Assembly: GCA_905221605.1 (NCBI GenBank)
Contig: CAJNDS010001113.1
Location: 1,601,891-1,665,890, forward strand
From: Symbiodinium natans
Lineage: Eukaryota > Sar > Dinophyceae > Suessiales > Symbiodiniaceae
DNA: 64,000 nt
Direction: 5' to 3'
Part shown: positions 20,309-31,677 of the stretch, one piece after another
How positions within the stretch are numbered: position 1 is the stretch's first letter
Layout of the letters: every line of letters starts with the position of its first letter
Position numbers and translations under genes: made by a program
Notes under the pieces: generated by a model
Database searches by the model: none
Told to the model about the DNA's origin: nothing
Seen by the model: the letters and a program-made list of their open reading frames with translations, nothing else

Positions 20309-21751
20309 ATGTTGCCGCGGAAAGTAGGCCCGGAGCATGAGCTGGTTGTGCTGGACTCCTTCTGGGTGGGGCTGCAGGACGAAGCGGCCAGTGAGTCCTC
20401 CTTCCTGCGAGGCACCGGCAGCACGTTCGAGAAGGCTGCGTGGCGCAAGGCCTTGGCACAGCTGGCGCCCTCGACGCTGACGCAGTTCCTGAACGGGCGT
20501 CCAGCCAAAATGCCGTGGAAGCTGGCCGGACCGCTGAAGCCCTTCGCAAGGCAGGCGCGTGCAACCATGGAAACGGTGCACCCCTCCTTGTTTGGACTGT
20601 AAAGATGTGTAAAAGGTTCAAAATAAGTACACTGCACACATCTGCGCGTGAGACGCCTTGCGAGGCTGCCCGCGCTGGAGCGTGCCAAGCTTGTGCAGGA
20701 AGTCGGCTTGTACGTCTACCAGGTACTGCCCGCTCCAGAGCGCCAGGCCAGCGACCCCGGCAGTGATGTTGACTGGGATGCCGAGGAGGACACTGTTGAC
20801 GCCGGGGGCGAGGATGTGAGCGCCACTGTCGCTCCGGACCTGAAGCGGCGGCGGCTAGGCTCCAAGTCGGCGCCTGTGCGCTTCGTGCCCGCGGACATGC
20901 AAGCTGTTCTCCCAACAGAGCTGGACAGTAGTAGGCTCTCCCGTGAGATAGGAGACATAGCTAGTGTGGACTGGAAATGCGGGAAGCGCAAACCGGAGCA
21001 GCTGGTGCCACTGATCATCCAGGGAGTCCGCGCGGACACAGTGCGGCCGACGCTGCAAGCCGTAGTGGGCAAAGAGGATGGCCTGACCTACTACGCCAGC
21101 CAGCCTCTGCGGCAGAGCGTCTCCGCCATGCGCCTGCTGACGGCCGCCCAGAATGTGCAAGAGGCCTACAGCAGATTCACAATAGCTGCGCTGGCGCGTA
21201 GGAGCCTCACCTGTACTCAGATTCAAAAGGAAGCGCCGGGTAGTTCCTGCCATCTCTACAGGCGTCGGTGCATGGCCAGCGCACAGCGCTGTCGAGACCG
21301 GTGCGAGATGCACATGGCAGTCGTCTACCGCCTGTCGTCGGCGCCAGTCGCCAGAGCGGCTATGTCACGGCGTGTCCGAGGAGTCTGCGTCACAGTGCGC
21401 CTTGAACACCAGCCAGGCCAGGGTGTATGCAACGGAGCAGTAGGTGGTCCACGTTGGAGCTTTGCGCTTCTCGAATTTCTGAAGGGATGGCAGGGCGAAG
21501 AGTTGCAAGGTTTCCTCCTTGAACAGGGCCAGGAAGGCACGGACCGCGTCCTTCTTTGGTTCCCGAGTCTGGTACTTCTCGGCAAACTCCAAAGTCCGCT
21601 CATAGTTGCGAAGGACAGCTTCCTTGGACCAAACCGCTTTCAGCAGTTCTGCGCGGGCTTCGTCGACCTCGTCTTCGGTAGTCCATTTGGCTCGATCCGG
21701 CTCAGGCAGAGTGCCTACCTGCATGCGGTCCCAGACATCTTTCTCAGGTAG
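20309..21751 (+). CDS. E3 ORF1: unknown protein, two exons, longer 3' end
   Basis: Exons would be 20309-20598 and 20653-21751, with the same 54-nt GT-AG intron as in E1, giving 462 residues. The sequence matches E1 ORF1 up to about 21315. There E3 has 25 bp more, so its frame runs on for a further 430 nt antisense to ORF2, whereas in E1 it stops at 11883. Which C-terminus is ancestral cannot be decided here; the shared part up to ARRSL is the reliable portion. Confidence 0.5.
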
Positions 21752-23140
21752 GAGCAGCACATTGCTCTTGCCCTTGCTGGAGTCTTCGTGGATAGCAGCT
21801 TGGATCCAGGCCAGGCGGGCCTCGCGCACCATCTCAGTAATGTGCTTGGAGACGCGCTCAGCGTTGGCTTGCAGGACGTCATCTTCCGCCGTGGATCGCA
21901 AGCCAGCACGTTCGAGAACCAGGGTCTGAACCTCGACAGGCAAACACTTGAGCAGCCCGATTTTGTCTTTGACAGCCAACTCAGCACTATCGGCTGCCGT
22001 GGCCAGCTCTTGAGCTTTGGTTTCAAAGGCTTGAATCTCTGCCAGCGGCCAAATGTCCCGAAAGGGCGGCAGCACAGCGACTGCAGCAGGGACGGCTTCC
22101 GCCGATGTGCTGTCACTGCCATGCTCGACCTTCCGCTGCTTTTGGCGAACGCTGCGACTTGGCGAGTCGCTGGAAGAGGAGGTCTTCTTTGTGTGGCGGC
22201 GGGCCCGTTTTGCCTTGGGGTCCGAAGCATCGCGTCCCTTTGCCTTCTTCTCCGTCTTGCGATGCTTCTTGTGCTTGACCTCGTTGCTTTTCTTGTGCGC
22301 CCGGGCGTTCTTCTTCTTCTTCTTCTTGCCACTGAGCGCCGAGCTCGAGTCCGTGGAAATGGAGTCAGAGTCATTAATGACAGAAAGTGGCGTCGAGGAG
22401 GAACTCCCTGCAGCTTCGGCGTCCAACTGGCCGAAAGTGCGCTCGCGGCGCATATTCTTTTTCTCGTCCGCCTTGATGCCGTGAGCAAGGGCCTTGAACA
22501 GCCGATCTTCCTCTTTGGGATGCGCAAGCCAAGCTTGTACATGCTTGGTCTGCTTCTTGACTTCCGGAACCTTGCTTGCCCACCAGCGAATGTCTTCAGA
22601 GACTGCCGCCAATTCCAGCAGCGCCACAAGACCGGTGTACACGGCCGCAGCAGCTTCGGCAGCCTCAGCGATCACTGTGCCCTGGTCTCGTGCAGCTTTC
22701 TGGATCTGCTTGAAATAGACCTTGCACATTTCCTGCGAGGCGCTGCTGTCTCGCTCGACGTCTCTGTTCAGGTTGAAATATCGGACCGCTTCATTGAGGG
22801 ATTCTTTCTCGAGCATTGCTTGGATTTGCGGCAGGGATGAGGCCAGTTTCGGGGCAAAGAGCGCCGCGGAATCCAGCGATGCAGAGGACAAGTTCAGTCC
22901 CATCAAGGGTCGGCGCAACAGTTCACTGCAATCGCCGTCCAGGATCTTCCTCAGGTGCTCCGTGGTCAGGCGAGATGCAGGGTCGAACAGGGGCCTGCCT
23001 TGATTGTCTGGGTACGACCGAAGTTCCCACTTGCACAGGAACTTATAGAGGTCGACGCGCGTGATGTACTGAGATTTCTCCCCAGCTTCGCCCTTGCCCT
23101 TTCCACGGACGCTTCCACGACCGCTGCGCCCGCGACCCAT
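21365..23140 (-). CDS. E3 ORF2: 591-residue copy of the nuclear-looking protein
   Basis: Same protein as the E1 ORF2, with six instead of five Lys in the run after SSALSG and few other changes. The frame is intact from ATG (23140) to stop. It converges on ORF1, with which it shares 3' sequence. Confidence 0.8.
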   Translation of the reverse strand: MGRGRSGRGSVRGKGKGEAGEKSQYITRVDLYKFLCKWELRSYPDNQGRPLFDPASRLTTEHLRKILDGDCSELLRRPLMGLNLSSASLDSAALFAPKLASSLPQIQAMLEKESLNEAVRYFNLNRDVERDSSASQEMCKVYFKQIQKAARDQGTVIAEAAEAAAAVYTGLVALLELAAVSEDIRWWASKVPEVKKQTKHVQAWLAHPKEEDRLFKALAHGIKADEKKNMRRERTFGQLDAEAAGSSSSTPLSVINDSDSISTDSSSALSGKKKKKKNARAHKKSNEVKHKKHRKTEKKAKGRDASDPKAKRARRHTKKTSSSSDSPSRSVRQKQRKVEHGSDSTSAEAVPAAVAVLPPFRDIWPLAEIQAFETKAQELATAADSAELAVKDKIGLLKCLPVEVQTLVLERAGLRSTAEDDVLQANAERVSKHITEMVREARLAWIQAAIHEDSSKGKSNVLLLPEKDVWDRMQVGTLPEPDRAKWTTEDEVDEARAELLKAVWSKEAVLRNYERTLEFAEKYQTREPKKDAVRAFLALFKEETLQLFALPSLQKFEKRKAPTWTTYCSVAYTLAWLVFKAHCDADSSDTP

Positions 23141-23619
23141 GGCACGAGCAGAGCTGAGCTCACGCCGAACTTTTCGTGTGTGTGCGAAATCTCGAACCGC
23201 ACGGGCGGCACAATAAGCGTGTTACTGCAGAAGCACAAGTCATCAGGACAATCCAAACATGCGGGAACTTTCCTACACCGGCCTACGTCATGCAGATGAC
23301 AGGGGGCAGGTTATAGTCAGCAGAGAAAAGTATATATATATATATACAGACACGTCAATCTCTCTCTCTCTCTCTCTATGTATATATTGTATGTTATATG
23401 CTAATATATTTGTATATATATATATATATATATTTATTTATTTATTTATATCTGTATATATGTACACAAAGACCTGGGCCACAAAACACCGACCGCTCGA
23501 AAAACAGGCAAACATGCAAACATGTTCTAAAGTGGCGGCCGCTGGAAATCTAGGCGCATGCAGATTTACACCACGCCGGGCATTTATAAGCACACGTATA
23601 TTTATATACTGGGCGGACC

Positions 23620-25800
23620 TGGCAGGGGCTATCCTGGCGGGGCAACCTTGGTGGGTGGCAAATCTGGGTCAGCATATAGCACTTGAACAATAGCCTTATA
23701 ACGGCTGTCAGGCCATCTTAACAGAACCGCCCGGCAACCCTGAAAGGCAACGGGGCGATGGGCAACCCTGGCGGGGGCGCTTTGGCAGGGCCTTTCATAG
23801 AGAAGGACAACGAAGCTGGTGCCCTGGTGGGGGCCTGGCGGGGCTGGAAGGGGCCCGCTGGTAGGGGCCACCAAAGGCCACGCTGGCGGGGTGGCAAATG
23901 TGGTTCAACCCTGACGAGGAACAACCGGGCGGCGGCAACCCTTTCTTTGGGCAACTCTGGCCTTCCTTCATAGAGAAGGACGACGAAGCATCTGGGAGAA
24001 CCCGCCCGAACCCTGGGCGCAACGGGGCGATGGCCAAGGCCCTTCATAGAGAAGGACGACAAAGCTTGCGAGGCCTGGCGGGGGCCACCCTGATGAGCAC
24101 CCTGACGGCCTGCTTACCTGGCCAAACCACCTCAAGGCTGTCGGCCACCCTTGGGCCACCCTTGGGCCACCTTGGGCAACCCTGGCGGGGGCAACCCTCG
24201 TGAGACGGGAGGCAACCCTCTGGAACAACCGGCAGCCCTGCTAAAGGGCAACCCTTGTGGGGCAACCCTGGTGCCCTGGCGGGGGCAACCCTGGCGGGGG
24301 GGCAAACCTGGCGGGGACCGTGGCGGGGGCAACCCTAATCGGGGCAACCCGGCCTGGCAGGGCAACCTGGTGGGGCAACCCCAGCCGTTGGGGGCAACCC
24401 TGGCGAGGGCAACCCTAAGAGCAACCCTGGGCGGGGCAAACGCGGGAAGGAGGCGGGGCAACCCTGGCGGGGGCCGGCAGCCCTGGTGGGGGCAACCTGG
24501 CGGGGATGCTGCGAGGGCAATGGGGCAACTGTAGTAAAAAACAACCAGGGCAACTTTGGTGGGGGGGCAACCCTGCAACCCTGGCGGGGGCAACCCACCC
24601 TGGCGGGGGCAACCCTGGCAGGGGCAACCCTGGCGGGGGCAACCCTGGCGGGGCACTGACGAAACCCTGGAAGGGGCAAATCTGGGTCAACCCTGGCGGC
24701 CCTGGCGGGGGCAACCCTGGCCCTGCCCTGGCTGGGGCAACCCTGGCGGGGGCAACCCTGGCGGGGGCAACCAGAACAACTTTGGTGGGGGCAACTCTGG
24801 CAACCCTGGCGGGGCACCCTGGCGGGGGCTACCTGCGGGGCTGGAAGGGGCCCGCTGGAGGGGCCACCAAAGGCCACAGCCCTGACAGGAACAACTGGGC
24901 AACTCTGGCCTTCCTTCATAGAGAAGCATGTGGGCAAATAGCAGGGCAACCCTCGCGGGGGGGCAACCCTGGTGCCCTGGCGGGTGCCCTGGCGGGGGCA
25001 ACCCCGGGGCAACCCTGTCTTGGCGTTGGAAATTCAACCCTGGGGCAACCCTGGCGGGGGCAACCCTGGCGGGGGGGCAATTCTGTGGGGGCAACCCTGG
25101 CGGGGGCAACCTGCCAGGGCAACCCTGGCGGGGCAACCCTGGTGGGGGCAACCCTGGCGGGGGCAACCTGCGGGGGGCAACCTTGGCGGGGGCAACCCGT
25201 GGGGCAACCCTGGCGGGGGCAACCCTGGCGGGGGCAACCCTGGCGGGGGCAACCCTGGCGGGCAACCCAGCGGGGGCAACCCTGGCGGGGGCAACCCTGG
25301 CGGGGGCAACCCTGGTGGGAGCAAACCTGGCCAAGGCAACCCGGCGGGGGCAGGTGGGGGCAACCCTGTGGCCCTGGCGGGGGCGGGGCAACCCTGGCGG
25401 GGGCAACCCTGGCGGGGGCAACTCTGAGGCGGGGGCAAACCTGGCGGGGGCAAGCCTGGCGGGGGCAACCCTGGCGCGGGCGGGGGCAACCCTGGCGGGG
25501 GCAACCCTGCGGGGGCAACCCTGGCGGGGGCGACCCTGGCGGGGGCAACCCTGGTGGGGGCGACCCTGCCGGGGGCGACCCTGGCGGGGGCAACCCGGCA
25601 ATCCTGGCAGGACCAACCGAGGCAACTGGCAGGGGGCAACCCTGGCAGGGGCAACCCTGGCGGGGGCAACCCTGGTGGGGGAAACCTGTGGCAACCCTGG
25701 CGGGGGCAACCCTGGCAGGGGCAACCCTGGCGGGGGCAACCCTGGCCCTGCCCTGGCGGGGGCCTGGCGGGGGCAACCCTAGCGGGGGCGCAACAGCTTC
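23620..25800 (+). repeat. 15-bp minisatellite, main block of E3
   Basis: Counterpart of 14130-16310; the order of variant units is nearly the same, with small indels (for example at 24655 and 24813). Confidence 0.9.
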
Positions 25801-25906
25801 TCAGGCCCGACCTCCCCCGCCGGGGTCGCGCGTCGGGGGTTTAGGGTTAATCCATTATTACATTGTGCCCTATGGCTAGCAGGGATGCATCAGGTATGGC
25901 AAGCTC

Positions 25907-25982
25907 GATCTGCTTGGCAAAGCAAGCAGATCTCGAAGCGGTAGCGTTCAGTTGTACCGGCCGCCGCCTGGCGCGGGCGGCC
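25907..25982. promoter_or_regulatory. E3 right-end hairpins
   Basis: Same two stems as in E1 (GATCTGCTTG with CAAGCAGATC; GGCCGCC with GGCGGCC). Confidence 0.7.
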
Positions 25983-26226
25983 TATGGTTTAGGGTTTAGG
26001 GTTCAGGGCTGAAGGTTTAGGGTTTAGGGTTAGGGTTTGGGGTTTAGGGTTTAGGGTTCAGGGTTCAGGGTTCTGGGGTTATAGGTTTAGAGGGTTTTTT
26101 GAGGCTGCCACAGCGCGAGCCGCGGGCTTTGGGGGCCAATAAGATCGGGATTGAGCATTTTTTTGTGGTTTAAACGGTTTAAGGGTTCAGGGTTTAGGGT
26201 TTAGGGCTCAGGGCTTAGGGATTATC

Positions 26227-26336
26227 CTTGGAGGTTCATGGGTAGTTATAAGTAGGGTTGCAAGTAAGTACCCGAAATTCGGAAACATATGGCTACCTTA
26301 GAAAAATGTGACTTATAACCCGTATGAACCTGCAAG
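26227..26336. mobile_element. 110-bp inverted-repeat element (CTTGGAGGTTCA family), copy A
   Basis: The ends CTTGGAGGTTCATGGGTAGT and, on the other strand, CTTGCAGGTTCATACGGGTT are similar inverted repeats. Its length equals that of the copy at 41699-41808. It lies in TTTAGGG repeats. Confidence 0.6.
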
Positions 26337-26776
26337 CTCTCATCCCCCAGTTCTGCCTCTTGTTCTTAGCATGTTATGGGGGGAGGGGGGAGGGTTAGGC
26401 TTTAGGGTTTAGGATTTAGGGTTGAGGGTTTAAGGTTTAGGGTTTAGGGTTTAAGACACGAATTTCCGCGCGTTCCGACGTGAAGACGTGAAGACTCGGA
26501 CACGTGAGTTTCCACGCGAACATGCGAAGACGTGACGGCGTCAACAGCATGAACGGCGTCAACGGCTTCAGGGTATTAGGGGCTCGTGATTTCAGAGGGC
26601 TCCCGACCCCAAGACCCAAACACTAAGCCCTAAGCCCTAAGCCCTAAACCCTAAACCCTAAACCTTAAACCCTCAACACTAAACCCTGAACCCTAAACCC
26701 TGAACCCCAAACCCCAAACCCTAAACCCCAAACCCTAAACCCTCTTGAACCCCCCTCCCCTTCGGAACCCTTTCAG

Positions 26777-26837
26777 CCCAGGCCTTCGCACAGTACGTGT
26801 CGACGTTCAGCGTGGATGCCGGGCTGGAGGATCCTGT
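26777..26837 (+). CDS. Exon-like island with GTGAGC donor
   Basis: Follows CCCTTTCAG and ends before GTGAGC. After two bases it reads QAFAQYVSTFSVDAGLEDP. The other two frames are open but Arg/Ser-rich. Good acceptor, good donor. Product unknown. Confidence 0.6.
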
Positions 26838-27157
26838 GTGAGCGCGCCTTCGAACGCCCAAGAAGGGTTTAGGGTTTAGGGTTTCGGGTAACCTAACATA
26901 CCCTATATACCCTGTATGCCCTAAACCCTAAGCCCTACATCCTAAATCCTAAACCCTAAACCCGAAACCCTCACGGTGTTGATGCACAGGGTGACTTATC
27001 AACCCCCCAAAATCTCTATCCGAGCCTCCGAAGTCCAAAGCACCCGAATCCCTGAACGCTAGAAGCCAGACTTTAGGGTTTAGGGAGGGTTTTACGGGTC
27101 CAGGGGATTGGGCTTTAGGGTTTAGGGCCCGAAGCCCCAAACCCTGACCCTGGACAG

Positions 27158-27207
27158 GACCTTGCCAAGCTCCTTGACAGCCTTTGTTTGGAGCTGCCGT
27201 GGGACAG
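27158..27207 (+). CDS. Exon-like island, unknown protein
   Basis: Between GGACAG and GGGACAG followed by GC. Reads DLAKLLDSLCLELPWD in phase 0. A GC donor is common in dinoflagellate introns. Product unknown. Confidence 0.55.
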
Positions 27208-27804
27208 GCCCCTCTCCTTCCCAGGGAGCTTACATGAAGCTCAACTTAGCTTTTTAGGGATTTGCGGTTTAGGGTGTAGGGGTTTAGGGTTTAGGGTTTA
27301 GGGTTTCGGGTTTAGGGTTTAGGGTTTTCGGGTTTTCGGGTTTTAGGGTTTTTGGGCTTAGAGTTTTGGGGTTCAAGGTCTAAGGTGTTAGGTTTCAGGG
27401 GTCGGGCTTGATCCATCCTGCCTGCCCTACTAGTCACAGAAGTCCTTCGTCCTACACCCATGGAAGCCTCAACCCCTAAACCCCTCAACCCATGAAATAC
27501 CAGGTCCGCTTTTGGGATATTTTCTATTTTCCTTTTCTGGGTTAATGAGGGACCCTAAATTCACACATTTTTCAAGGGTTTTCAACGCCAACCCAGAAAG
27601 GAAACCCCCAAGCCCCAAAACCCTAAACCTCAAACCCCATACCCCGAAACCGCTAAACCCTAAACCCCTAAACCCCTAAACCCTCAGCCCTAAACCCTAA
27701 ACCCTAAGCCCTAAACCCTAAACCCTAAACCCTAAACCCTAAACCCAAAACTTCTTACCCCTAAGCTTCTTTCAACCCCGAACCAAAGAAGCCAAGCCTT
27801 TCAG

Positions 27805-27864
27805 CAGCCAGGGCCAAGCATCGCTTGAAGACGATCCCGCAACTCCACCAGAGCATCCAGGACC
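27805..27864 (+). CDS. Exon-like island, frame uncertain
   Basis: Follows CCTTTCAG. One frame reads ARAKHRLKTIPQLHQSIQD and another SQGQASLEDDPATPPEHPG; both are open. The right border would be a GA donor (27865), an unusual type reported in dinoflagellates. Confidence 0.4.
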
Positions 27865-27870
27865 GACCTA

Positions 27871-27938
27871 AACCCCAAACCCCAAACCCCAAACCCCAAA
27901 CCCCAAACCCCAAACCCCAAACCCCAAACCCCAAACCC
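27871..27938 (+). repeat. CCCCAAA array
   Basis: Ten uniform CCCCAAA units that switch at one point to CCCTAAA. Confidence 0.9.
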
Positions 27939-28655
27939 TAAACCCTAAACCCTAAACCCTAAACCCTAAACCCTAAACCCTAAACCCTAAACCCTAAACC
28001 TTAGACCTTATAATGGTTTCTCTTTAAGTAGGGCTTCTGTTTTGTAGTGGGTTCTTATTTGGGTATCTAGGGCTAGATTAAGGTATAAAGGGTAGCAGAT
28101 AAAGAGACCACTGGCCTTTATAACCTAGACCCGAAACGTGAACCCCAAAGCCCTGAACCCTAAACCCTTGACCCGAAGCCCTATAGAAGCCTAAGCCCTG
28201 AACCCTAAAGTGCTGGCCTTATCCCCCTTTGTTGTTATAATTTATTCATTTTTTTTTTTTTTTTTGGGGGGGGGGGGGTGGTATTCAGCGCCCAATCCTG
28301 AGTTCTTCGCTGGGAAAGCTTTAGGCGCTGAGACGTTGGAAGCCCCAGGCCCTGACCTTCGCGAATCTCAGCCCCCAAGCCCTCAAACCCTCAAACCCCT
28401 CCAGCCCCTGAAAACCCTGAAAACCCTCAAAACCCCCAACACCCTCAAACCCTAAACCCTAAAACTTAACTTCGAAACCTGAAACCCTAAACCCTCAACC
28501 CTAACCACCCCAAAGGGTTTTGGGGCTTTCGCCTGCTGAGCCTCAAGCCCTACATCCAAGCGCCCACGAAAACCCCGAAGACGTGAAGCCCTGGGTTTGG
28601 GGTTTAGGGTTTAGGGTTTGGGGTTTAGGGTTTTGGGTTTAGGGTTAAACTCAAG

Positions 28656-28733
28656 GACTCGAACCTCTTCCTGACGGACAGGGAGTCGCTGATTTTTCAG
28701 CAGCAGGCGCCTGCCTTTGCGGCTGATGACTAG
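28656..28733 (+). CDS. Possible terminal exon
   Basis: From CTCAAG the frame reads DSNLFLTDRESLIFQQQ and ends APAFAADD-stop at 28731-28733. A polypyrimidine stretch plus CAG inside it (28700) gives an alternative, shorter exon in the same frame. An internal GT could instead act as donor, so the stop may not be used. Confidence 0.45.
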   Translation, partial: DSNLFLTDRESLIFQQQAPAFAADD

Positions 28734-28914
28734 GATCCGGAGTAGGCCGCTTTTTCCTTTTTTTGGGGTTGGGGTTCCCTTAAAATCCCCTTAGAACCAA
28801 CAAGGGCCCCCCCTTATTCCTAGGTTACTCCTGGGTCTAGATTCAGCGGGAACCCTAAACCCTTAAACCCCTAACCCCTAACCCCTAACCCCTAACCCCT
28901 AAACCCTAAACCCT

Positions 28915-29010
28915 AAAGCCTAAAGCCTAAAGCCTAAAGCCTAAAGCCTAAAGCCTAAAGCCTAAAGCCTAAAGCCTAAAGCCTAAAGCCTAAAGCCTAA
29001 AGCCTAAAGC
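28915..29010 (+). repeat. GCCTAAA array
   Basis: About thirteen uniform GCCTAAA units, a variant seen in array form only here. Confidence 0.9.
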
Positions 29011-29026
29011 CCTATGCTCTTGCCAG

Positions 29027-29080
29027 TCCCTCGAAATCATCGGCCACCAGCTGATGGACGAGGCTCGCGAGAGCGGAGAG
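29027..29080 (+). CDS. Exon-like island, 18 codons
   Basis: Exactly 54 nt between CTTGCCAG and GTCTCC, reading SLEIIGHQLMDEARESGE. Phase 0 at both ends, so it joins in frame to the next island at 29259. Confidence 0.6.
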
Positions 29081-29258
29081 GTCTCCTCCCCCCTATCTCG
29101 TGCAACCCTAAACCCTAAACCCTAAACCCTAAACCCTAAACCCTAAACCCTAAACCCTAAACCCTAAACCCCAAACCCTAAACCCTAAACCCTAACCCCT
29201 AATCCCTAAACCCCAAGCCCTAAACCTTAAACCCTAAAACCTCAACCCTCAATCCAAG

Positions 29259-29329
29259 ACCTGCAACATCGACCACTTCCGCGCCAAAGTGTCCACAGAG
29301 AAGTTTGCCGAGGATGAGCAACCCGGGAG
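29259..29329 (+). CDS. Exon-like island, unknown protein
   Basis: Between ATCCAAG and GGGAG followed by GTTTTC. Reads TCNIDHFRAKVSTEKFAEDE then QPG with two bases over. Phase agrees with the islands before and after it (29027, 29711). Confidence 0.55.
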
Positions 29330-29465
29330 GTTTTCTGTCTTAGAGGTTTAGGGTTTAGGGTTTAGGGGTTTAGGATTTTAGGGTTTAGGGTTGAGGGGTT
29401 CAGGGTTTAGGGTTTAGGGGTTCGGGGGTGTGGGGGTTTAGGGGATTGGGGGTTTAGGGGTGTAG

Positions 29466-29560
29466 GGTTTAGGGGTTTAGGGGTTTAGGGGTTTAGGGGT
29501 TTAGGGGTTTAGGGGTTTAGGGGTTTAGGGGTTTAGGGGTTTAGGGGTTTAGGGGTTTAG
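29466..29560 (+). repeat. TTTAGGGG (8-mer) array
   Basis: A dozen uniform TTTAGGGG octamers inside heptamer repeats. Confidence 0.9.
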
Positions 29561-29710
29561 GCTTTAGGGTTTAGGGGTTTAGGGGTTGGGGGTTTAGGGT
29601 GCAGAGGTTTAGGGTTTAGCCTGTTATCCCGAAGCGCCTGAAGACCCTTGAAGCCCGAAAACACTTCGAAGCCCAAGCATGCAACTCTGAGCCCTAAACC
29701 CTAAACCCAG

Positions 29711-29747
29711 CACGCTCTCAGAGTGGTGTTCTTCGGGAACGAAAGAG
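29711..29747 (+). CDS. 37-nt exon-like island
   Basis: Between AACCCAG and AAAGAG followed by GTGGG. In phase with the preceding island it reads TLSEWCSSGTKE after one base; the alternative HALRVVFFGNER is also open. Confidence 0.45.
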
Positions 29748-29848
29748 GTGGGTTTAGGGTTTAGGGTTTAGGGTTTGGGGTTTAGGGTTTAGGGTTTAGG
29801 GTTTAGGGCTTAGGGCTTAGGGCTTAGGGTTTAGGGTTCAGGGTGTAG

Positions 29849-29930
29849 GGTGTATCGATCCACACAACCACTGTACGTGCTGCGGGGCTCGGCACATCGC
29901 TCTCCGGGCCGAGAACAAGACCTATTTGAC
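29849..29930 (+). CDS. Exon-like island, Cys/His-rich in one frame
   Basis: One frame reads DPHNHCTCCGARHIALRAEN, rich in Cys and His. No clear donor; left border at GTGTAG is weak. Product unknown. Confidence 0.35.
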
Positions 29931-30788
29931 AAAGACCCTAAACCCTAAACCCTAAACCCTAAACCCTAAACCCTAAACCCTAAACCCTAAACCCTAAACC
30001 CTAAACCCTACACCCAAACCCTAAACCCTACACCCTAAGCCCTAAACCCCAAACCCTAAACCCTAACCCCCTAAACCCTAAACCCTAAACCTCAAGCCCT
30101 AAACCCTAAACCCGAAACCCTAAGCCCTAAACCCGAAACCCGCAACCCTAAACCCCCAACTCAACGGCAACATGCTGCAGAAGGGCTCATCTTTGCATCT
30201 TCAAGCCAATCTAAACCCCATCCCAAAAGATGGCATATGGGTGAACCCTAAACCCAAACCCTAAACCCCAAACCCTAAACCCTAAACCCTAAACCCTAAA
30301 TCCTAAACCCTAAACTCTAAACCCTAAACCCTAAACCCTAAACCCTCAACCCTCAACCCTAAACCCTAAACCCTAAACCCTAAACCCTAAAAACATCCCC
30401 CTAATGTCAAAAACACATGTTTCCATTGGAGGGGGCCCTGTTCAATAATCTGGGGAAGGGATTGTACAACTATCCCGAATAGAGTGCCTTATTTACAGCA
30501 GTGGGGTACCACGAAGCTGGGGTCCAGGGGGGTTGATTGGTAGTTGTTCAACACCTGTCCCCAGCACAGCCAGAAGGTAGGTAAGTCCTAAACCCTAAAC
30601 CCCAACCCCCCAAACCCCCAAACCCGCAAACCCCCAAGCCCCCAAACCCCAAAACCCCCAAGCCCCCAAACCCCCAAACCCCCAAACCCCCAAACCCTAA
30701 ACCCTGAACCCTGAACCCTAAACCCAAAACCCTAAACCCTAAACCCTAGACCCTAAACCCTAAACCCTAAACCCGAAACCTGGTCAAG

Positions 30789-30908
30789 AAGTACCATGAA
30801 CGTCCAAGTGCCTTCCTGAGCCTCAGAGGAGCTCAGGGGCTGGCGCCGGAATCTTCGCAGCAACGCTCAGCGCTTGAGGGCTTGGATTGTTCGGGTGCAT
30901 CAGCGTAG
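30789..30908 (+). CDS. Possible terminal exon, unknown protein
   Basis: Open from GGTCAAG to a TAG at 30906-30908: KYHERPSAFLSLRGAQGLAP and then SSQQRSALEGLDCSGASA region. The composition is protein-like. Splice borders are weak. Confidence 0.4.
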   Translation, partial: KYHERPSAFLSLRGAQGLAPESSQQRSALEGLDCSGASA

Positions 30909-31387
30909 ATATGGTTCATTGACATGAGGTCACTAAACCTTAAACACTAAACCCTAAACTCTAAACCCTAAAAACCTAAACCCAAGACCCTAAACCCTAA
31001 ACCCGAAACCTTAAACCCTAAACCCTAAACCCTAAAACCGCAGACACCTAAATGCCCAACGGCCCCCACCTTTTGTTTAGTCTAAGGTTGGATTAGTATG
31101 GCCCCGTGCCCGCATGGGCCCTCATTATGTGAGGGGACGCAAATCAAGAGCCCACACTTCGGATCCCTATAGGGTTTAGGGTTTAGGGTTTAGGGTTTGG
31201 GGGACAGGGTTTAGGGTTTAGGGTTTAGGGCTGAGGGCTGAGGGGTTCAGGGATGCATGGCTTGAGATTTCGAGCGGTTTCATGGATTGGGGTTTAGGGT
31301 TTCGGGTTTAGGTTTTCGGGTTTAGGGTTTAGGGTTGAGGGCAAGGGGTTTAGGGAGAGAGCTGTAGGTGTTCACTGTGTGACGAAG

Positions 31388-31435
31388 GATTCTCGTCATC
31401 AACCGCCTCGCCATGCAGGCCATGAACGGCGACAG
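31388..31435 (+). CDS. Exon-like island, unknown protein
   Basis: Between GACGAAG and GCGACAG followed by GC. Reads ILVINRLAMQAMNGD after one leading base. CCCCAAA repeats follow. Product unknown. Confidence 0.5.
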
Positions 31436-31555
31436 GCCCCAAACCCTAAACCCGAAACCCTAAACCCTAAACAGCCCTAAAACCCTTAACCCTAAAGTCC
31501 TAAACCCTAAACCCTCAAGTGCCTTCATAGCTCATCCTGGTCTCTCAACCCTAAA

Positions 31556-31677
31556 CCGCCAAACCCCAAACCCCAAACCCCAAACTCCAAACTCCAAACC
31601 CCAAACCCCAACCCCAAACCCCAAACCCCAAACCCCAAACCCCAAACCCCAAACCCCAAACCCCAAACCCCAAACCC
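31556..31677 (+). repeat. CCCCAAA array
   Basis: Uniform CCCCAAA units that change to CCCTAAA at about 31676. Confidence 0.9.

Larger units (their letters stand above)
17467..25987 (+). mobile_element. E3: full-length TTTAGGG-bounded element, near-copy of E1
   Basis: Collinear with E1 throughout, differing by scattered substitutions, a 25-bp segment absent from E1, microsatellite length and one Lys codon. Edges match E1 exactly (TGTTCC after TTTAGGG; CCTATGG before TTTAGGG). The near identity points to recent copying or ongoing exchange. Confidence 0.6.
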
